From NCBI RefSeq assembly GCF_949628215.1, contig NC_134276.1:110212756-110276755 (forward strand): a DNA stretch of 64,000 bases, read 5' to 3'. The notes under the pieces are model-generated. The model had not been told where the DNA came from. It made no database searches and saw nothing but the letters and a program-made list of their open reading frames with translations. Position numbers and translations under genes: made by a program. How positions within the stretch are numbered: position 1 is the first letter of the stretch; every line of letters starts with the position of its first letter. This stretch comes from Phalacrocorax aristotelis. Taxonomy: Eukaryota; Chordata; Aves; Suliformes; Phalacrocoracidae. Below are positions 28,080 to 41,051 of this stretch, piece by piece.

Positions 28080-31000
28080 TCAGAAGTTAAGACCAGCCAC
28101 CCCCAACCTCCCAGAATTATTCTGAGGTCGGTTGGAAAGCAAGGGGTTTTAACCTCTGCCAAACCGTTCAGCCCAACAGTGGATCGTGACACAGTGAAAA
28201 CTGAAACCCACACTAATCAGGTGGAAGCAGAAGAATCCTGGTTCCGTAGCACTAGCACTACCTGGTAGTGAAGGTATGATTGGTTAGACCAGCTGAAGGT
28301 GAAGCAAAAACTAAACAAACTAGAAAGCCTAGAAAGCGGATACTCGAGTGACTTAAATGGGGAACAGGGCAGGTGGGGAATAAAAAATAAAGTCCAAACC
28401 ATGGAGTCCAAACTTTTATTTGAGGTGCTTCAGTTAAGATCTGAAGGGATAGATGAAGGATGACCATATCCTTAACACTCATGAGGAACCCATCCAGTGA
28501 ATGTCATTCTGAAACTAAGCCTTTCTCACTATACGCATCCCAGCCTGTGAGAAGGGTATTTGGGTTGATCCATACCACCAGAAAGCAAGTCCAGCTGTTC
28601 TTTCAAAGCACTGTCTCAAGAAGCTGTTTGAGAAGTGTGAGCCTTTCTGCTACTTACAGTGAAGACCTGAAATTCCTTGTGAGGACAAGTTCGTAACCAA
28701 GTCCAAGATTTTAAGGGCATGACAATAAAATTGGGGCACACGTGTGTATGGTAGCGATGGCTGGAGCTATAAGAAATACAGGTGTCTGCAAATGCATTGT
28801 GGCTTTGCTCCCGTAAGGATCAAAACTGAAATAGAAGAGCTGACCTAAGCAGGAATGTTCTGCTGATGGAAACTCAGCTAGGGGAATACTAGTACTTCTA
28901 GTTTGCTGACAAAGAAAGATGCTCCTTGGGAATTAAGAGTGCTTTCAGTTAAAAGCTTATCCATCAAGCCCAGGATTTCAAAAGATCTTCAAGGACACAA
29001 TACGTAAAGGAAAAGTGGATATCAATCACACAAAAAAGAATTCTGTTTCACCTGAAGGAATCAATCCTCTTCTGAAATCCACCTACTGCATTTTGCTAAA
29101 AGACCTCTTCAGATAAGAGCTTTTTTGTATCTGTACTAATATCCTCTCCAGAAGCAAGTAATGGAAAGATGCAACCACTTTCCTCTCAATGCCATGACTC
29201 ATACCCATTTTTCTTGCATCCTTCTAGACACAAAACAAAACCAGAATCTATTTTATTTTAAAAATTAATGTACATGTGTACATTGGAAAACGCTGCATAG
29301 ATTAGGTGATTAATTATACACTTAGAGTGGTGCGTTTTTTCCATCAGCATTCTTAACTTGTGTTTATAGACGGCCTCCCACAGACATTTGGACTCACTGG
29401 GTTTTGAGAAAAGGGAACAGCACAAAATGAAGAATATAAACAGCCACCATTGTCTCTCTTTATGGACCTTTACGTTTGTTGGACAGTATCAGAGTGTTTC
29501 CTGTGTGCTACTGTTTAATATTGGGTACATTACTGAAAGACTGCAGTGCCTTCAGGGTCCTCGACAGTATGAAGCACATCTGGAAAAAAACCTATTGCAT
29601 TTAATTCATGGTGCAGGTGATTTAGTAACTGAATTTGGGTTAAATTCCCTTAATCTTCTTTTGTGTTCTATAAACTGAAAAAAAGCCTGATAAAAATCTC
29701 ACAATTTCCATACTGAAGAGAAATATCCACTGCGTAATTCAGTCACAAATTATTAGGTACCAAACAAGCTCTATATGCTTTACTACCTTACACAGTTACC
29801 TGTATAGGTTTTCTGCTAGGCATTGTGAATCCAAGCTCTCAGCTATCTTATTGCACTGAAAAAAGAGAGGTTAAGATTAAATAGTACCTTAATGATATAA
29901 CTGAAGGTTTAAATTTCATACAGGATATTGAAAAGATGTTAAAATAGTAAAATGGATACATATTTATTTCTGCTCTACTAGACAGACCTCAATTCAACAC
30001 AAACATTCAAGTCATTGCAAATGAATATATGTTTATCTTCAGTACTACAAACTATAGTGGATTATTTCCATACTTTAAGAAACAGAAAAAACCTGAAACA
30101 AAAAGAACAACTAATCTCATCCTTGCTTGCTTCCTTTTAATTTAAATATCTTAGATATTCTTCCCAAATGAAATACTTTCTTCATCTTTTACCTTAGAAA
30201 GAGTGCCTTCTCCCCTGTGTTTGTCATGGAAGACGACACAGATGATGAACATAACTGGCTCCTGCAGCATTAGAGGGGAGCTTTCCTTAAAAGTTTTCAC
30301 AAACATTCAAATTCAAAACCTGTTAGCAAAGAATTAAAATTGCTCTTTCACTTTTAGTTGGTTTTACCATCATTGAAAAAGGCAAACGAGAAGTCTAATC
30401 TGTTGAAAACATTGTTTAAAAACACACAGTGCTAAGTAAGCACATACTTGAGTTTCAAATCAAAGTGCAACAGATGCAAAATGTGGAATCTTTCAAAATG
30501 CATCTTCACCCTTTTCATAACATGCGTATCGTTTTTGCTTGAAAAGTGATACTTCACACATCAATAGGTTCAGGCCTAAAAAAGGCTCCTGAGTAGGACT
30601 GCACTTGTGAACGTTCAGTATTCTTTTTAAAAAAAAATATAAAATATCAAACTATCCATTTAAAATACGAAGCATTCCACTGTTGAAAACAGAAAACATC
30701 TCTAAGAAGATTTTGAATGAAAGGCCGTGCTCTATTTACTGCATACGGTGATCCACTCTCACAAGAATGAATGACTTGCAAGACTGACAAGTACTAAGAT
30801 TGAATTCTGCCTCTTCTTGCATATGAGATGCTTACATTTTTGCCCACTACATTTCTATGTGGTCCAAACTTAATTGCTCCTTCCCTCCATTCGAGTAGAT
30901 ACTCGAATAAACACCACTTGAAAGCCTGTAATGAAAAAGTTGAGTGCCGCTCCAATAAAAACATACAAACAAATATGCACATATTTTACTATTCTAACAC

Positions 31001-31777
31001 AAACAGTTCTCTATAGAGTAGGAATCAAAATAGTGTCAGGTAACAGGATTACCTAAGGACGCATGAAATTTCTTTTTCCACAAAATAATTAAGTTTCTTC
31101 ATTAAAAGCAGACAGTATTTCATTTCTACAAAACAAGCCCTATAGATCTTTTCTTTCACTTCCGGTAGAAATTTAATTAGGACAGATAAAAGACTTCTGA
31201 GATATTTTGTTGCAAAAATAGCAACCCATTTCAAGTCGGGAATTAATACAAGGTTTTATTTCTGGTCACTTACATGACTAAAATACCAACTGAAAAAAAT
31301 AGATTAACTCTTAAACTTCACAAATTCTTTTTTTTTTAAAAAACTTTTATTTCTTCTACTTAAATCAATTTCTAGAAATTTTGCTCAGAGTGTGTAATAT
31401 ATTTCTACTGAAAATACTTTTAATTTCTTTCTAATTTTTTTCCAAGATTATAAGGAAGGTGCCGTTATTGTTTAGCTTCAGAAGCCAGTCCCTACTACCA
31501 GAAAAGACTTGGCATGGCCGCCCATGCTCACACACACGAAAGTGTTCAGGTGCAGTATAATACAGATCAGTAAAGAATATACAAAAAACCATAGTGTATA
31601 ATACTGTGACAGTTTTTCAGTATATTCACATACAGTGATCTCCGACTACCTGTAACTGGCCGTAAATCCTAAAGAACCTTGCCTATAAAATTGAGTGTCC
31701 CATCAATATACTGTATCTCTTCTGAAAATACCCGTATTTTACACTGTTATACAAGGTATCTGCTTGCAAACACAGAA
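28080..31777. other. Intergenic, downstream of USP25
   Basis: Non-coding sequence between the LTR-like element and the USP25 3' end. It includes two small perfect inverted repeats with 8-base arms: 29267-29284 (AATGTACA arms) and 30889-30908 (ATTCGAGT arms). I see no gene. The sequence just past 28075 might be leftover internal sequence of the LTR element. Confidence 0.7.
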
Positions 31778-32202
31778 GTAGCCATAAATAAAACTTTATT
31801 CTTTCATTTCATTTACAAGCTACCAAGTACCATGTATTTACACAGCACTGGACACTTAAAGTAGTTGCAGTCACAAAATGATCCAGACAGCTGTTGATAA
31901 AGTAAAGGATCTTAAGATAAAAGCAAAGTAATACTGTAACAGATACGTGGCAAAAAAAGCAGTTTTGCCGTAATGATCAGACTTGCATGTTGAATCAATT
32001 CTGGTTGAAACGACTGAGCGCCATGCGATTCTCAGCATTAAGTGTTTGCAGTCTGGCTAGAGTTTGTACAGTCATTTCTCTTTTGCGGTTATTAAAATAA
32101 AAAAGTTAAAAACTATAGCAGCAACAAGCAAACCCTGTGACAGGAAGGCAAGGTTTAAGAACTAAAAAAGTTTATACAATGTGCTTAGGAAGGTTGCAGA
32201 AT
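31778..32202 (-). other. USP25: USP25 3' UTR (proposed end)
   Basis: This is the sequence from the stop codon to a proposed cleavage site about 15-20 bases past a canonical AATAAA. It is AT-rich with no coding potential. Further AATAAA matches on the minus strand at about 31346-31351 and 31255-31260 could give longer transcripts, so the end is tentative. Confidence 0.55.
31795..31800 (-). promoter_or_regulatory. USP25: Candidate poly(A) signal of USP25
   Basis: AATAAA on the minus strand, about 400 bases past the stop codon. A T/G-rich element (TTCTGTGTTTG) follows some 20-30 bases downstream, the usual arrangement for cleavage and polyadenylation. It is the first canonical signal with such an element that I see after the stop. 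Confidence 0.6.
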
Positions 32203-32375
32203 TTATCTTCCATCGGCTGGAGTTCGACTGAGCGACAACATGATTCGGGCATATCTTTCACACAGTTCATGTGTGGAGTAGGAGGGTAACTTTGGCGGGT
32301 CATTGAAACCTTTAATCTCTGTAGAACAATCTAGCAGTTTTGGCAGGAAATCTGTCAGCTTTTCTTGCAAGTTAG
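32203..32375 (-). CDS. USP25: USP25 last coding exon with stop codon
   Basis: Terminal coding exon, acceptor TTTTTTTTTCAG. After completing a Pro codon it encodes [40 protein letters not shown] and [16 protein letters not shown], then TAA at 32205-32203. The last seven residues, RTPADGR, match the C-terminal motif by which human USP25 has been reported to bind tankyrases. The C terminus is the same length as in mammals, so there is no late truncation or extension. The 3' UTR continues to lower coordinates. Confidence 0.96.
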
Positions 32376-32827
32376 CTGAAAAAAAAACCAAGAAAAACAA
32401 ACATAAGCATTTATATCTGCATGTGGAATTCTCCTTTTTCTGCCCAACATTGATTTTTTTTTTTTAATTGGTGGGTGGGAAGAGGAGGAGTTTCACTTGG
32501 AATAATCCACTTTCTTCAGGTCTGCCAGCAATAACTAGGACATACCAAGTCCCAGTAAGATGTTAATATAAATGCCCCTTCAGATGGTCTAACACCACAA
32601 ATGTTTTTCCATTCAAAAAGCATGGTTCCTTTAAGGCCTAATAACCCCAATGCAATGTCTAGAAAAACTGTTTATTTAAATGTGTATGGGATTATTTAAA
32701 AATCAGGGCAGCTCAGAATACATCACCAAGGCACAAAAGATATAGGCTCAATTCAAGACACCGAAAACACCACGTTTATAAAAAAAGGTGCGCAAGGGCT
32801 TTTTACCTTAATGAATAAATGACTTAC
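32376..32827. other. USP25 last intron
   Basis: Intron of 452 bases with a T run near 32454-32465; nothing else seen. Confidence 0.8.
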
Positions 32828-33023
32828 GTTCCATTTCTTGTCCAAGATAGGAACACCAACGGTTTCTCATATCTTCCACAGCAACAATATCTTTTTCTTC
32901 CATTTCATCCACCAGTAGTAATGGCAAACACGGGACAATAAGCTCATTCATAATGATCAGGCCATTATTTACCTCCTGATCATCTCCCGATTCAAACAGT
33001 GCTGCAGCATGTTCATTTAGTTT
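32828..33023 (-). CDS. USP25: USP25 exon: [20 protein letters not shown]
   Basis: A 196-base exon with acceptor TTTATGAAG and donor GGAAC|GTAAGT. It encodes [60 protein letters not shown] and GQEME. The core is almost unchanged from mammals. The hydrophobic [16 protein letters not shown] run is a buried helix of the C-terminal domain, not a membrane segment, since USP25 is soluble. An in-frame ATG upstream of the acceptor is intronic and not a start. Confidence 0.95.
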
Positions 33024-33725
33024 CTTCATAAACCACCACAAAAGAGGAAAGCCTTTAAGTACACAGCATTTCACATTCTACCATGCATCAGTTTCTGTTT
33101 GTTTTAAAGCACAGCCTCCCTACAAAGCTACCTGGTAATCTGTATTAACCACAGTTGCGCTTTAATGTTTACAGCAATGACGCATATACTCCATTAACCT
33201 ACTTGATCATGTGCTATTCCTCAAGCCGCCTTGTTTGACACCTGCCAACTCAACCTTTGCAGCTGTTCTTTTTAAGGCTGAGGTCCTACCACCTGCTTTT
33301 GTTTTCTCACTATTGCTAAAAATGGCATAAGGAAAAAAAACCCTTGCTTCCTGCTGATGCCTTTTCCAATATTTGTCTCCCCGTCAAACTGTGGCAACAG
33401 GGCGAGTCTTGCTCACCAACACTGTCAACTGTTGTTCTTACCTAGCCCAGAAATGACAGCAGTCGGTATGCTATTTAAAACCACAAAGATGATGACTGAT
33501 TATTCAAAAGTTAAAAAAAAAAAAAAGGGGGGTGGGGAGGGGAGATAATGTTTTCCTCCTTTTGCTTTTTCTCCCCCCTACATAGGTCTAAGTATTAACT
33601 TGTTAATGAGAGGAGGTTTTTGGTTGGGTTTGTTTTACATGATGGCAACACTTTTCTAGTAATTACTTCTGTTAAAGCTGTGCAGCAAGATCAACTTTTT
33701 GAAACATATTTCACCCTTCACTTAC
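33024..33725. other. USP25 intron
   Basis: Intron of 702 bases with an A(13)GGGGGGTGGGG tract around 33510-33545 and a T-rich stretch. No element recognised. Confidence 0.75.
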
Positions 33726-33849
33726 TAGCAAACATTCTCGTCTGTAGTGAGATATCAGCTCTTCATCGTGCCCTCTGTACGGGCCTTTGGACAAGAGTTC
33801 TTTGTTATTCTGGTAAGCATAGATAAGGTAGAGCAAGGCTTCCATGTAG
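33726..33849 (-). CDS. USP25: USP25 exon: [20 protein letters not shown]
   Basis: A 124-base exon with acceptor TTTACTTCAG and donor TTGCTA|GTAAGT. It encodes [40 protein letters not shown] and L, after completing the Ser codon of the previous exon. It matches mammalian [41 protein letters not shown]. It is part of the helical C-terminal domain and exits in phase 0. Confidence 0.94.
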
Positions 33850-36800
33850 CTGAAGTAAAGTAAAGACACAAAAAACATTAGATGCAACATCCAGGTACCA
33901 CCTGTTCCAAGCTAACTACTGTGCTCTTCAAAGGACAGGTAACTTCACTCGCTCGTTCCACTGGAAGGCCACCCCTCCCCACCAATCTCTTCATGATGTT
34001 TTTTCCACAGCACAACTTCATCTTGTATGCACATTAGAGAAATTTATTTTAGTATCAGGTTAGATCACTTGCACATGAAGTCTGATCCAAAGCTCATTGA
34101 AACCAATGGATATCTGTTCACTCGCTTCAGAAACAGCTTTGGATTAGCCTTGAATATACATGAAAACTTAATTTTTCCTGCGTGCATTTATGTCACATGA
34201 GGTTTCATCTTCTGTTGCCATATATATCTTGGTAGCATTCCACACCTTAGCAAATAAGATTTAAAGCTGTCACTTTATTTCTAAAATATAAGCCATGATT
34301 TTTTTATCCTCACTAACTGCAAGTTCTTCCAAACTACTGAAGTCTAGAGCGATGAAGAATCCACAACAGCATTTCAAAAGCAGAACTGCTGCTAGACTGT
34401 AGATGTTTCTGTCTTCAACCTAAATGCAGAAGATAAATACATGCCCAATGGGTAAAGGGCAAGTAACAGAGGACCTAAGAACCTAACAGTTAATAATCAA
34501 CAGAGATCCCTTCACATGCAGATTAACAATCTCCCCTCACACTACTGCATACCATTTCCAGCAAACACCTGAAAATGTTAATTCTCTGACTTACAGAAAC
34601 CCAGTTAAGACAGACAGCCACTGAAAGCAGTTCAGGCAGCTACCCTAAAAACAAGCATTTAGAAATTTCATTTTTATTCAAACCAGAAAAATCTAGGAAG
34701 ACAAATTTCCTAACAGAGTGGTAAGAGGAACAGTACTTTATGCATGCACTCACTCCTAGTGAGAACAGGAAGTCATGGTTAAGGTTTAAACTACCAAAAC
34801 CAAACCACCAAACTACTAAAAATGTCTAAAAATTATGTGTGAGCACACACAGGGCATACCTGAAAAAACATACTAGAATTTCCCAAAGTAGACAAACTCA
34901 AGACTTAGAGTAATGCCTCCCAATGAGACAGTATAAAAAGAAAAGGCTACTTGAAATAGCAATGGTTCCTTAAAGCTTTACCTTTTAATATCCCTGTTTA
35001 GAAAAACAAGATGAAGCCCAACACCATAATTTCAAAATTTACTGTGAAGCTATTTCTTCCACCGTGATATCTGCTCATAGTCCCTTGCAATTATATCCCA
35101 GTTGAAACCAGGACAGCAATAAATAGAGTTAATTTTCTTTGTAGTAGCTAGTATGGGGCTATGTTTTGGATTTGTGCTGGAAACAGTGATAATAGGGAGA
35201 TGTTTTAGTTGTTGCTAAGTCGCGCTTACACTGGTCAAGGACTTTTTCAGCTCCCCGTGCTCTGCCGGGTGCACGAGAAGCTGGGAGGGGGCACAGCCAG
35301 GACAGCTGACTCCAACTGACCAAAGGCATATCCCACACCATATGGCGTCATGCTCAGTGTATAAAGCTGGGGCAAGAAGAAGGAAGGCGGGGATATTTGG
35401 AGTGATGGCATTTGTCTTCTTAAGTAACTGTTATGCTTGATGGAGCCCTGCTTTCCTGGGAATGGCTGAACACCTGCCTGCCCACGGGAAGGAGTGAGCG
35501 AATTCCTTGCCTTGGTTTGCTTGCACACGCAGCTTTTGCTTTCCCTATTAAACTGTCTTTATCTGAACCCATGAGTTTTCTTGCTTTTACTGTTCTGATT
35601 CTCTCCCCCGTCCCACCAGGGGGGAGTGAGCGAGCAGCTGCGTGGTGCTTTGTTGCTGACTGGGGCTAAACCACAAGTACAGTCACTGTTCTCCACCGTT
35701 TTGTCCTCAAAGTACAGAACTATGCTTTAATTAAAAGAAGTCCTATTACCTGCTCCTCAAGTCCATTTCTCCTGCCCATGAAAACTCTTCACACCAGTGA
35801 TCACCAACACAACTGACCAGACAGCAGGAAACTTAATGTGGGAGGAAAGGGGAGATGATGACTGCAAAGAACTGGAATTGCTGGATATAAACCCAGAGGA
35901 GCACGACCTTATATTTATATCGCTTTCCTTTCTTAGTTCAGTTATTCGTGAAACTGCAGGTTGCAATTAGTGTCAACAACTCAGCAGATCCGAATTAAAA
36001 ACTTGCTGCTGGCAGTGACCTTATTCCCAGTCCCTTTCTTCCTTCTCCATCCCTGAGTTGTTTGACCCTTCCCTGAAACAACCGTATTGCCATCTAACAG
36101 CAAGCTAAGCTATTTTAAATCATCGTTACTCTACATCTAAGCTCAGGGTCCTTATATATCTTAAGAGTCTAGGGAATACAATTACAATGTAAATTAGCAA
36201 ACAGATTCTGCCTTTTCACACCTGAAGTGCAGACAAGCTCCAGCCTATGTTGCCTAAGCCTAAAATCACAGCAGCTGCTCACAGAATTACAGAGCTCACT
36301 GGGTACAGGCTTTGGAAAAGACGCAGAAAGCAGAGGTTGGGTAAATTTTATCACTGCTTTGAAAAATGCATTTCAGTCAAAACTGAGAAACTGTATGTGC
36401 TTTCCAAGAAATTTAAAAGGCAACTACTAAGGTCTACGGTTTGTTCACTTTTCAGTTACTACCACAAGAGCAAGCTACAGGTGAAACTCCTGCCAAGGTT
36501 CATTAGCTGGCCGCGTTCATCTCACCCATAGCAAGTTCCTACTCTACAGTACAGTCAGACGAGATATGCCTGAAAGACCCTTTAGTTCTCCGCCTGCAGT
36601 GAAAAAAGGGCCTTGCCTACCACCATACAGGATCACGTGTGAACACAAAGTAGGCGTGACTTCCCAGTGCTCAGCATAAGGTGATTTTCAGTAGCCCTAA
36701 GAAACTTGTTTCCTTTGCACCTTCAAATGCAGTCTTGCATGTTCCACTCTCTCAGCACCAAGACCTATAAAAGTAAGCTCCATAGAGGAGAAAAAGATAC

Positions 36801-39076
36801 AGCAAACTGCTTCTTTACTGTTGATTTTGTGTTTGTTCAACACAGCACAATTACTTAAGGAAATCTGAGATTACCTGGATAAAGGCCAATTTTTGGCTCC
36901 ATCTAGAGATTGAGTGCTGCTAAGTACCAAATAGTGTTACTGAACTAAGGAAGTTGGTTGACTGAGGGAGATAGGTTTCTGTAAAAAAAGTCTCAAAACA
37001 GTCCTGCTAATGAAGGTCACACTTCAATTATAGAAGGCTATGTTTTAATAAATATTTTTAAAGTTACATTTTCATTGTTTCAGTGTTAATAAGGGCATTG
37101 GAAGAGTTCACCAATTTAGTCCCATTTTCAGAATAAGGATGGAAGTACTGCCCTCTAGAGTGTACAAGGTGCAATCCTCAGTAAATATCTCAGTCCTTTC
37201 GGAACCTGTGGCTGAAACGTGGGTAATTGCAACAGATGCCTTTAAGAGTGGGTCAATGGACACCCAGATCCTCACCCATTCTCTAAGCATGCTTAACTCT
37301 AGTCTTACTGTCTTTGTATTAAATACCTCTTGAAGCATTTATGAAATTGCATTTCTTGCCAAAGGGAATGAATGCTCCACTCTTTGCATTTACACTCTGA
37401 TATTGGTCAGAAATAAGACTGGTCATTAAAGGGTTTTCTAAATTACAAATATGTTTGGTAACAAATGCCTCACCCTAATTTTGCAAAGTAATGTAATGTA
37501 AATGATGGAAAACTACAAAAAAAAAACCCTGTTCAGCACAGAGCAGAAACCTGTGCTTCCCTCCCTCCCCCTAGCACAACGAGACTATATTATGATAAGA
37601 AGTGGATTAGTGAAAACACTGTCATTTTGCAATGGAAGGTGCCATCCTGGAGCCCCAGTGCCAAGGAACCTGAAGATCTTCCGTTCCTGCCTGCATGCTT
37701 AAAGCATACATGAAGTCCGGGGGTAACAAGGAGGGTTCCTGTATACCATACCGATACCCATGACGTTTGTGCCTCCTTAAGAGATCAATACCAGAGCGTT
37801 TATTTTTCAAATAAGCCAGGCAATCTTCTGACCAACCTTTGTACGTAAGCTGTTCCAGACTGACAAAGTAGCATATTGCAATTCAGATAATTAACAAATG
37901 TACTATTTATTACGCACTAGCAACCAGAAGACAAAACAGGACGATGGGCTCATTGCTTTAGCCACTACATACAAAGATGTAGCTTGTCACAAGGACAAGG
38001 TAGTGTCTTTTCCAGTCAATTTTCCTGTTTTGTTTGGGGCCTCTCTTGTATGCTCCCAAACAAGACATGAAAGAGAAATATGAAGCAATTTATTACACAA
38101 CATACACACAAGAAATTAAGTTTGATTCCCACTATCATTCCCTACCTACTGGGTTTTACAGGGGAAAAAAGAAAAATTAAAAAAAAAAAATCAGTGATTG
38201 ACTGCAGAATTGTTTTCATAGTCAAAAATCTATCGTGTGACAGCTCGATTTTCACACAACAGATGTCAGCCATTGGATATTTTGCAGCTAATCATTTTGT
38301 TCCTTTGGCTGGGCATGGGAGGAAGCGGCAGTTTTGAACAATTCTGTTTCAAAGACTCTCTTCTGCAGAGTGCTTTGAGGCATTGATACTGTAATCACTG
38401 TCCTTTTGTACGTAGTAGATCTGAGTGTAAGTTTTAGCTGTAGTGCATGAAGCACATAAATGTCACTGATTTTATACAGCCACAATTCCTGACTTAGTTG
38501 GGAAAGAGAAGGGAATGAATCACCATTGCCTCACAGAACTAAAAAGAATCAGCTACAACTAGGAGAGTTACACATGACAGTTTTCTGCAGATATGTTCTT
38601 TTTTCCTAACCTTTCCGCTCATCACAGGCGGAATTTTGGCTCAGACAAATGCAGAAGGCAAAATTGGTTCTGTGGGAAGACTCACTAAAAACGACGGATG
38701 AGACGGGGACTTAACTAATTGTGATTGCTGATGAAAGCAGGTAAATGTATGTGCACATGTGGTGCCAGAGGGGAAAGATTTTTATGTCTGAGGGATACCC
38801 AGAGCACTTAGATTCAGAGAGAAGGGTGAATACAGGTCCGCAAGAGGGTGCTCTGAAAAGAGTACATGGCTTGAAAAAGGAAAGAAAAAAATGGAGATTA
38901 AGAGTAGGAAGCTTTGAATAGATGCAAGACTGAAGACATTAATGGGCCAAATAAATGCTTGAATAAAATGAAGAGCACATTAAACAATTATTAATTTTAA
39001 AAATAGCTTTACTTATCAAAATTACATTTTGCCTTCAAATTGCTCTACCACATTTGAGTTCTATACTACCACTTAC
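33850..39076. other. USP25 largest intron in the window
   Basis: Intron of 5.2 kb carrying the solo LTR at 35.1-35.7 kb. The remainder has no recognised element. Short frames at 36169-36531 and 37108-37338 overlap on both strands and look incidental. Confidence 0.75.
35098..35676 (+). mobile_element. Solo LTR of an avian ERVL-type element
   Basis: An LTR-type repeat antisense to USP25. The diagnostic parts are GGGAGGGGGCACAGCCAGGA, a TATA box TATAAA at 35360-35365, TGGAGCCCTGCTTTCCTGG, a variant poly(A) signal ATTAAA at 35547-35552 and the end GGGGCTAAACCACA. I recognise the family from bird genomes, where many copies share this text, but cannot name the subfamily. No retroviral internal coding sequence flanks it, so it is a solo LTR. 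The left edge is approximate. Confidence 0.8.
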
Positions 39077-39156
39077 CTCTTTTTTTGGAAAAACTCCAAT
39101 CCTACCATGAGAAACATGGTTGTTTCCCTGAAATTTCTATAGTCTTGATGCCATCT
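39077..39156 (-). CDS. USP25: USP25 exon: RWHQDYRNFRETTMFLMVGL
   Basis: An 80-base exon encoding RWHQDYRNFRETTMFLMVGL and EFFQKK plus two bases of a Ser codon. The acceptor is TTATATGCAG and the donor AAGAG|GTAAGT. The match is mammalian EWHQDYRKFRETTMYLIIGL, with more substitutions than in neighbouring exons (E to R, K to N, Y to F, I to M, I to V, N to F). It sits alone between a 1.9 kb and a 5.2 kb intron. A second AG two bases into the exon would break the frame, which supports the boundary chosen. Confidence 0.9.
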
Positions 39157-41051
39157 CTGCATATAAGAAAGGGTATATAGAATTTCATCCACAAGCATGA
39201 AATACAATTTTTTTTATTTTTTGCTTTTTATACACTTGTGCTGAATACTCACAGTAAGCGCTAAGGACTCCTAGTAAGCTCCCATGTGGGAAAAGTCCGT
39301 CTGCACCCCCCACACCCCCCCAATAAAAAAAAAAAGTCTTAAATACCTTAAATATTTGTAAATGAGATTATTTTTACTAAATGCATTACCATGTGAAAGG
39401 AACACAAAGCATCTTTGGACAATCACAGTCAGAATTACCTGAGATCCCCTTTTTCTTCTCAAAAAGAGCTGAGAAGGTAATAGCCTTTTTTTCTTCCCTA
39501 CACTACACTCGGTTATTTACTCAGAAAGTGTTAGAAAGCTTTTGCACACACTAAACATTAAGCTTAACTTTCAATATAAGAATGACATAGAAAAAGCCTA
39601 AACACATTACATGGCAAGTGACCCAAAACAAAAACAAACCCACAGACCCCAAAAAAACCAAACAAAAACCAAAACCAAATGCAGTTCAGACTCTGGTGAT
39701 ATTTATACTGAAGCAAAACATTTACCTTGCTGCTTTACCATTTATACAAAGTGACTACTGGTACACTTTACAGGTAAATGCTCAAAGTGAGAGAGGTGCT
39801 TTTACTGCAGTTGGTTAGTAGCCAGCTTTCAATTGCTTATTAAAATGAAACAGGGGACAGCATACCGCAATACATAGCCACTTACAGATTCAACACAGAA
39901 AGCATGAGAAAGGGCCCATGAAATACTAGCTCACTACCCAGGACAAATACTCATACGATCCTTGGAGAAACCACCAACTCTCTGCTTTATGAGCTAAAAA
40001 AGCAGCATGTGTCTGCAGGGGACTAGAAGATATCCCACTCCCTCACTCTTAAAGCTAAGTCCAGAATTGTTTATTCTTCCTGTGCAACGCCATTCAGAAA
40101 ATGGTAAGATTCTGAGCCTTGCACAGCCTAAAAAATGCAACAGAAATCCCGCTATAAGAGTCCCTTCCCCTCACAGGCCAGGGACAGCACACTGATATAA
40201 GCCGGCATCTAATGTAGGTCCTAAATGTGGTAATGAGAAATGACAAGTAAATATTTTTCATTTGGTTTGCTGAGGGGAAGATTACTCCCATAGTCCTCCT
40301 GAACAAGCTGCTGGACCTGCAAGCATAACAACGAAGTTTAAGTGGTGCACTGGAATCTGCCTAGGACATAGATATCCCCTCTTAAGAGACCTTAATGAAC
40401 AATATTACGCAGAGTTGAAACTGATGTTGTAAAACCAGCTACAGACTTAGCTTTAGCTATGAGATCAATTATTTTGGCAAATATTAGTCATGATTATTTA
40501 ATGTCCGAGATTTGCTCTTCTTTCCAAGTTTTTCTAAATAGTGCGGGAGGAAAAATTAAATGTATAAACTGGTTATGTATGGTCTCGGCAAACCAAAGAG
40601 TATGGTGCTCATAAGAAAATGGGAATGGCTGCAGAGACAGCCGGAGGAAGAGCACAAATGTGACGGTGCCTGTGACCCAGTTCTCGAGATGTGTCAGGCT
40701 GGGCTTAGACCACTCTCACTCCTTCACTGCTAGCAGTTTCTGACTAGAGAAAGCCAGTTGGCTCATATGGTGATAAGCTATGAAATACTGTTAGTGACGT
40801 CGAGACACCCTAAGAAGTAAGGACAGACTCATACCTGACATTTATTTAGGGCTCAAGTCATTGTAATTGCAGGTGTGGAAAAGCCAGCTTTAGATCACCT
40901 GATCAGAGCAGCATTCCTACAGAGGAATGGTCTCTCAATAACCAGTTTTAACTTCTTAGTGTAAGACAAGATGATATTTGTGAAGATAAAATTCAACTTA
41001 CTGGTAGCTATTTCATGTTACGGTTTAACTTAAAGCACAAGAAGTACTGAC
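39157..41051. other. USP25 intron
   Basis: Intron of 1.9 kb. It has a C-rich stretch followed by poly-A at 39302-39334 and an A/C-rich low-complexity tract at about 39628-39682. No other element noted. Confidence 0.75.
39628..39682. repeat. A/C-rich low-complexity tract
   Basis: An irregular run built from AAACC and AAAAC units on the plus strand. Similar tracts recur through the window, for example near 12285, 16263, 21827, 44540, 48328 and 53480. Confidence 0.7.

Noticed and set aside
31255..31351. Later AATAAA matches as the main USP25 poly(A) site
   Set aside because: Kept only as possible alternative sites. The signal at 31795-31800 comes first and has a better downstream T/G element.
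40670..40700. Possible tRNA B-box near CCAGTTCTCGAGATG
   Set aside because: It does not match the GGTTCGANTCC consensus and no A-box or cloverleaf is apparent around it.
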